Source: CAYOMP01 sp964405075 (GTDB lineage Bacteria; Bacillota; Clostridia; Lachnospirales; Lachnospiraceae). From it: 8,735 nucleotides of DNA. Positions within the stretch are counted from its first letter, which is position 1. Every line of letters begins with the position of its first letter. This document shows, piece after piece, positions 5,317 through 8,735 of this stretch. A model generated the notes under the pieces. The model saw only the letters and a list, made by a program, of their open reading frames with translations. It made no database searches and had not been told where the DNA came from. Location: NCBI GenBank assembly GCA_964405075.1, contig CAYOMP010000117.1, positions 1 through 8,735 on the forward strand, given 5' to 3'. The translations under genes and the position numbers were made by a program.

Positions 5317-7701
5317 ATGAATTTTAGAGAACGCCTAGGAAAAGAAATGCTCATATTTGATGGAGCAATGGGAACAATACTTCAGGAAAATGGTTTAATA
5401 CCTGGAGAAATTCCAGAATTATGGAATTTTTCTCATGAAGAAACCATTAAGAATATTCATAAAGATTATTTGAATGCAGGATGTCAGTTAATCAAGGCAA
5501 ATACATTTGGAGCCAGTCCTTTCAAATTAAACAATGCTGAATATACATGTGAACAGGTAGTAAAAAAAGGTATTTCAATAGCAAAACAAGCTATTGAAGA
5601 AACAGGCAAAGATGCTTGTGTTGCTTTAGATATTGGTTCTTTAGGAAAATTATTAAAGCCGTTGGGAGATTTGGACTTTGAAGATGCTTATGAAGCATTT
5701 AAAACAATGTGTATTGCTGGTGAAGAAGCTGGTGCAGATTTAGTTTTGATTGAAACTATGAATGATACATATGAAATCAAGGCGGCAGTACTTGCGGCAA
5801 AAGAAAATACCAGTCTGCCAATTGTTGTAACAATGATTTTTGATGAAACTGCCAAGCTTTTAACAGGAGCAGATATTGCAGCTGCTGTAGCAATGTTAGA
5901 AGGCTTAAGGGTAGATGCTATCGGCTTTAACTGTGGTTTAGGACCTGCTGAGTTAATGAAATTTATTCCTGAAATTCATAGAGTATCGTCAACACCATTG
6001 GTAGTTAATCCAAATGCAGGATTACCTGTTGTAGTTAATGGCAAGACTACATTTAATGTTAAACCGGATGATTTTGCAAGAATGATGAAAGAAATTGCAA
6101 CAATGGGGGCAAGTATCTTAGGCGGTTGTTGTGGAACATCTCCTGCGCATTTAGCAGCAATGGTTAAGGAATGTAAAAATATTGAACCAATGAAAGTAAC
6201 AGATAAGAATTTATCTGTAATTTCTTCATATACTCATACAGTAGAATTGAATAATAAACCAAAGGTGATTGGTGAAAGAATTAATCCTACAGGTAAATCT
6301 AGATTCAAACAGGCATTAAGAGAAGATGATTTGGAATACATATTAAAAGAAGCATTAGCACAGGCGGACAATGGTGCACACATTCTTGATGTAAACGTAG
6401 GTCTACCAGAAATAGATGAAGTAGCAATGATGGAAAAAACAATATGCGGAATTCAAGGCATTATTGACTTGCCATTACAGATTGATACATCAGATATTGC
6501 AGCTATGGAAAGAGCTATGAGATTATATAATGGTAAACCTTTAATTAACTCAGTTAATGGTAAAAAGGAATCTATGGATGCTGTATTTCCTTTAGTTGCA
6601 AAGTATGGTGGAATGGTAGTCTGCCTAACACTAGATGAGGGGGGAATTCCAGAAACTGTAGAGGGAAGAGTAGAAATAGCTGAAAAGATAGTAGCGGAGG
6701 CTGCTAAATATGGAATAAAGAAAAAAGATTTGGTAATTGATCCATTAGCTATGACAATTAGTACTGGTCAGGAGAATGCCAAAACAACATTAGATGCATT
6801 AAATCACATTAGAAATGTAATGGGAATTCATACAGTTCTTGGTGTATCGAATATTTCTTTTGGTTTACCACAAAGGGAAAATATCAATACGGCATTTTTT
6901 ACATTAGCAATGCATAATGGCTTGAGTTGTGGAATTATAAATCCAGGCAGTGATGCTATGATGAAAGCATATTACTCGTTCTGCGCTTTGAATGCAAGTG
7001 ATGAACAGTGTACGGAATATGTAGCAAAATATTCTAATGTAGATAATAGCGCTAAAGTTGCTACAAAGAAGTCAGATGAGAAAGTAACATTATATGATGC
7101 GGTAGTTAGAGGTCTTGGAGAAAGTGCATATGAAGCAGCCAAGGAAATGTTAGAAACCAAAGAAGCATTACAATTAATAGATGAAGATTTAATTCCTGCA
7201 CTTGATGTTGTAGGTCAGGGATTTGAAAAGAAAACGATTTTCTTACCACAGTTATTAATGAGTGCTGAAGCTGCTACTAGAGGTTTTGATGCTATTAAAG
7301 AGAAGCTGTCACAAAGTGGAGCAACAGCTGAAACTAAAGGCACAATCGTTTTAGCCACGGTTAAAGGTGATATTCACGACATAGGCAAAAACATAGTAAA
7401 GGTATTGTTAGAAAACTATGGTTTTGACGTTATTGATTTGGGTAAAGATGTTGATCCGGAACTAGTAGTTAAAACAGCTGTGGAAAATAATGTTAAATTA
7501 GTGGGATTGAGTGCATTAATGACAACAACAGTTGCCAATATGGAAATTACTATAAAACAGTTAAAAGAAGCACTTCCAGACTGTAAAGTAATGGTTGGTG
7601 GAGCAGTATTAACACAGACATATGCAGATATGATAGGTGCCGACTTCTATTCAAAGGATGCAATGGGTTCTGTTAGATATGCAAATGATATGTTTGCATA
7701 A
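5317..7701 (+). CDS. metH: B12-dependent methionine synthase (homocysteine-, folate- and cobalamin-binding modules only)
   Basis: The 794-residue cytoplasmic enzyme transfers the methyl group of 5-methyl-tetrahydrofolate through cobalamin to homocysteine, giving methionine and tetrahydrofolate. The first module is the homocysteine-binding zinc domain (about 1-285), with ligands C206 (FNCGLGP) and C271-C272 (GGCCGTSP). A pterin-binding barrel (about 310-565) follows, beginning at GERINPTG (319-326). Next come the cobalamin cap helices (about 595-680) and the Rossmann-type B12 domain (about 680-794). The B12 domain carries GDIHDIGKN, where H687 is the lower axial cobalt ligand, and LSAL (S732). 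E. coli MetH is about 1,227 residues. The missing part is the activation domain, supplied by the gene immediately upstream. GGAGG (5308-5312) is 4 bases before the ATG. No B12 or SAM riboswitch is seen in front of it. Confidence 0.96.
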   Translation: MNFRERLGKEMLIFDGAMGTILQENGLIPGEIPELWNFSHEETIKNIHKDYLNAGCQLIKANTFGASPFKLNNAEYTCEQVVKKGISIAKQAIEETGKDACVALDIGSLGKLLKPLGDLDFEDAYEAFKTMCIAGEEAGADLVLIETMNDTYEIKAAVLAAKENTSLPIVVTMIFDETAKLLTGADIAAAVAMLEGLRVDAIGFNCGLGPAELMKFIPEIHRVSSTPLVVNPNAGLPVVVNGKTTFNVKPDDFARMMKEIATMGASILGGCCGTSPAHLAAMVKECKNIEPMKVTDKNLSVISSYTHTVELNNKPKVIGERINPTGKSRFKQALREDDLEYILKEALAQADNGAHILDVNVGLPEIDEVAMMEKTICGIQGIIDLPLQIDTSDIAAMERAMRLYNGKPLINSVNGKKESMDAVFPLVAKYGGMVVCLTLDEGGIPETVEGRVEIAEKIVAEAAKYGIKKKDLVIDPLAMTISTGQENAKTTLDALNHIRNVMGIHTVLGVSNISFGLPQRENINTAFFTLAMHNGLSCGIINPGSDAMMKAYYSFCALNASDEQCTEYVAKYSNVDNSAKVATKKSDEKVTLYDAVVRGLGESAYEAAKEMLETKEALQLIDEDLIPALDVVGQGFEKKTIFLPQLLMSAEAATRGFDAIKEKLSQSGATAETKGTIVLATVKGDIHDIGKNIVKVLLENYGFDVIDLGKDVDPELVVKTAVENNVKLVGLSALMTTTVANMEITIKQLKEALPDCKVMVGGAVLTQTYADMIGADFYSKDAMGSVRYANDMFA

Positions 7702-7716
7702 GGCAGGAGGTAATGT

Positions 7717-8205
7717 ATGGAACGTAGAGATAAAATAAATTATTATCTGGATTTGTCAGAAGTAGTATCACAAAGAGGAACTTGTCTTAGAAGAAATTTT
7801 GGAGCTGTTATTGTAAAGAATGATGAAGTAATATCTACAGGATATGTAGGTGCTCCAAGAGGCAGAAAGAATTGCTCTGATTTAGGTGAATGTGTTAGAC
7901 AGAAATTAAATGTACCTAGAGGAGAGCGTTATGAATTATGCCGAAGTGTTCATGCAGAAGCTAATGCAATTATTAGTGCACCCAGAGACAAAATGATAGG
8001 TAGTACATTATATTTATCAGGAAAAGAAGTTGAAACTGGTGAATATGTTAAGAATGCCTGTTGTTGTTCTATGTGTAAAAGAATGGTAATTAATGCCGGA
8101 ATTGATATTGTTTTTGTACGAGACGACAAAGATAATTATAGAAAAATTAATGTACAGGACTGGATAGAGGATGATGAATCTTTGGCTGGTACATTTGGAT
8201 ATTAA
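7717..8205 (+). CDS. Deoxycytidylate (dCMP) deaminase family protein
   Basis: The 162-residue cytoplasmic zinc enzyme is expected to deaminate dCMP to dUMP, feeding thymidylate synthesis. Zinc ligands are H79 in the HAEANAI motif (E81 is the proton shuttle) and C117 and C120 in CSMCKRMVINAG. The substrate-side motif GYVGAPRGRKNC (42-53) is characteristic of dCMP rather than cytidine deaminases. The usual proline before the first zinc cysteine is replaced, giving three consecutive cysteines (C115-C117). A perfect AGGAGG (7705-7710) precedes ATG 7717 by 6 bases, and the gap to metH is only 15 bases, so it is the last gene of the Rrf2-metH operon. A family member with another nucleotide substrate is possible, since ComEB-type proteins share these motifs. 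Confidence 0.9.
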   Translation: MERRDKINYYLDLSEVVSQRGTCLRRNFGAVIVKNDEVISTGYVGAPRGRKNCSDLGECVRQKLNVPRGERYELCRSVHAEANAIISAPRDKMIGSTLYLSGKEVETGEYVKNACCCSMCKRMVINAGIDIVFVRDDKDNYRKINVQDWIEDDESLAGTFGY

Positions 8206-8216
8206 AATTGTGAAAT

Positions 8217-8239
8217 GTTTTTGAATTAGTTTTTGAATT
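8217..8239. repeat. Tandem 11-base direct repeat upstream of a -35 element
   Basis: GTTTTTGAATT occurs at 8217-8227 and again at 8229-8239, with a one-base gap and a period of 12. The second copy ends two bases before the TTGACA of the following promoter. It may be an UP-like element, a binding site for a regulator, or a chance product of AT-rich DNA. Confidence 0.6.
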
Positions 8240-8241
8240 CG

Positions 8242-8270
8242 TTGACACTACCTAAAATAAGTATTATGAT
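8242..8270 (+). promoter_or_regulatory. Consensus sigma-A promoter for the zinc-ribbon membrane protein gene
   Basis: A perfect TTGACA (8242-8247) and TATGAT (8265-8270) are spaced 17 bases apart. The predicted start is near 8277, giving a leader of about 58 bases to ATG 8335. The -10 element lies inside the left arm of the inverted repeat at 8253-8292. Confidence 0.75.
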
Positions 8271-8292
8271 TTCACTCATAATACTTATTTTA
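8253..8292 (+). terminator. 17-bp inverted repeat, terminator of the metH-dCMP deaminase operon overlapping a promoter
   Basis: The left arm (8253-8269) and right arm (8276-8292) are perfectly complementary over 17 bp around the 6-base loop TTTCAC. The right arm ends in TTATTTTA, giving a U-rich 3' end. The stem has few G:C pairs but is long. It begins 48 bases after the dCMP deaminase stop and is the only termination candidate there. Its left arm contains the -10 element of the next gene, so it could also act as an operator. Confidence 0.65.
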
Positions 8293-8317
8293 ACTTACGT
8301 TAACTTGATTAAGTTAA
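8290..8317 (+). promoter_or_regulatory. Three TTAACTT heptamers with helical spacing, possible operator or leader hairpin
   Basis: TTAACTT occurs at 8290-8296 and 8300-8306, and its reverse complement AAGTTAA at 8311-8317. The copies start 10 and 11 bases apart, so they face the same side of the helix. The second and third form a perfect 7-bp hairpin with loop GATT in the predicted 5' leader, ending just before the ribosome binding region. A repressor site or a translation-controlling structure would both fit. Confidence 0.45.
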
Positions 8318-8334
8318 TAGAAAGGTAGGTCTAT

Positions 8335-8730
8335 ATGCGAGAAAAGTTACAAAGAATGATGTATGGTAGATATGGTGTTGACCAGTTGTCAAAGTTTCTA
8401 TTAGGGGTATCAGTTGTATGTATGATATTGGCTATGATTACGCGACTTAACTGGCTTGATATGATATCTGTTATTTTATTGATAATTATTTATGTTAGAA
8501 TGTTTTCTAGAAACTTTAATAAAAGATATGAAGAGAACAACAAGTTTTTGCAAATGACCAGTGGAATTACTAGAAATTATAGAAAGCAAAAGAGCATGAT
8601 GATGGATAGAAAAACACATCATATTTATAAATGCCCTAGTTGTAAACAAAAAATCAGAATTCCTCGAGGAAAAGGAAAAATAGCAATAACTTGTCCTAAA
8701 TGCAGAACTGAATTTATTAAAAAAAGTTAG
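8335..8730 (+). CDS. Two-span membrane protein with C-terminal zinc ribbon, function unknown
   Basis: The 131-residue protein has a basic N-terminus (MREKLQRMMYGRYG), two membrane helices (about 20-37 and 42-57) and a strongly basic soluble linker rich in R and K (59-93). A C-terminal zinc ribbon follows, with ligands C100, C103, C120 and C123 (CPSC and CPKC). The positive charges on both sides place the N-terminus and the zinc ribbon in the cytoplasm. I do not recognise a named family. The ribbon could bind nucleic acid, a protein partner or act only structurally. AGGTAGG (8323-8329) lies 5 bases before ATG 8335. The gene has its own consensus promoter and an elaborate upstream region. TAG at 8728-8730 ends it 5 bases before the window edge, so downstream partners are not visible. 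Confidence 0.8.
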   Translation: MREKLQRMMYGRYGVDQLSKFLLGVSVVCMILAMITRLNWLDMISVILLIIIYVRMFSRNFNKRYEENNKFLQMTSGITRNYRKQKSMMMDRKTHHIYKCPSCKQKIRIPRGKGKIAITCPKCRTEFIKKS

Positions 8731-8735
8731 AAAGA

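Noticed and set aside
8266..8328. 20-codon hydrophobic open frame (MISLIILILTYV...) in the leader of the zinc-ribbon gene
   Set aside because: It has no ribosome binding site, its ATG lies in the -10 element upstream of the predicted transcript start, and its sequence is explained by the palindrome and heptamer repeats.

Overview
The window is AT-rich, and every gene that can be supported lies on the + strand. The genes have strong GGAGG-type ribosome binding sites, short intergenic gaps and consensus sigma-A-type promoters. Gene content (DUF3810 protease, membrane-anchored MutS-like ATPase, Rrf2 regulator, split B12-dependent methionine synthase, dCMP deaminase) points to a low-GC Firmicute, most likely a member of Lachnospiraceae or a related Clostridia family. 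That placement is inferred from protein character and codon use; no database comparison was made.

Layout. (1) Positions 1-800 hold the 3' part of a DUF3810 zinc-metalloprotease-like gene. It is interrupted by two in-frame stop codons at 189 and 228 and ends in a strong terminator (800-822). (2) Positions 857-3773 form a tight three-gene unit: a metallo-beta-lactamase-fold hydrolase, a MutS-type ATPase with membrane segments that overlaps it by 25 bases, and RNase HI (rnhA), which overlaps the MutS-like gene by one base. (3) Positions 3821-4088 form a self-contained transcription unit for a 52-residue single-span membrane protein, with its own likely promoter, ribosome binding site and terminator. 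(4) Positions 4122-8292 form an operon driven by a good promoter (TTGAAA-17-TATAAT): an Rrf2 regulator with three cysteines, a stand-alone methionine synthase reactivation-domain protein, a methionine synthase (metH) lacking that domain, and a dCMP deaminase. (5) Positions 8206-8334 are a densely structured control region in front of a small two-span membrane protein with a C-terminal zinc ribbon (8335-8730).

How the genes work together. The methionine synthase and its reactivation domain are encoded by separate adjacent genes, and together they would supply the activities of full-length MetH. MetH turns 5-methyl-tetrahydrofolate back into tetrahydrofolate, while dCMP deaminase makes dUMP, the substrate for folate-dependent thymidylate synthesis, so operon 4 touches one-carbon metabolism at two points. 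The first gene, a probable Fe-S-sensing Rrf2 regulator, suggests control by iron-sulfur, redox or sulfur status. In the MBL/MutS-like/RNase HI unit, RNase HI clearly acts on nucleic acid; the roles of its two partners are not known.

I see no RNA genes, CRISPR arrays, insertion sequences or prophage genes. No stretch longer than 300 bases lacks a gene. The most unusual non-coding part is 8217-8317, where a tandem 11-mer, a consensus promoter embedded in a 17-bp terminator-like palindrome, and three phased copies of a heptamer lie within about 100 bases.
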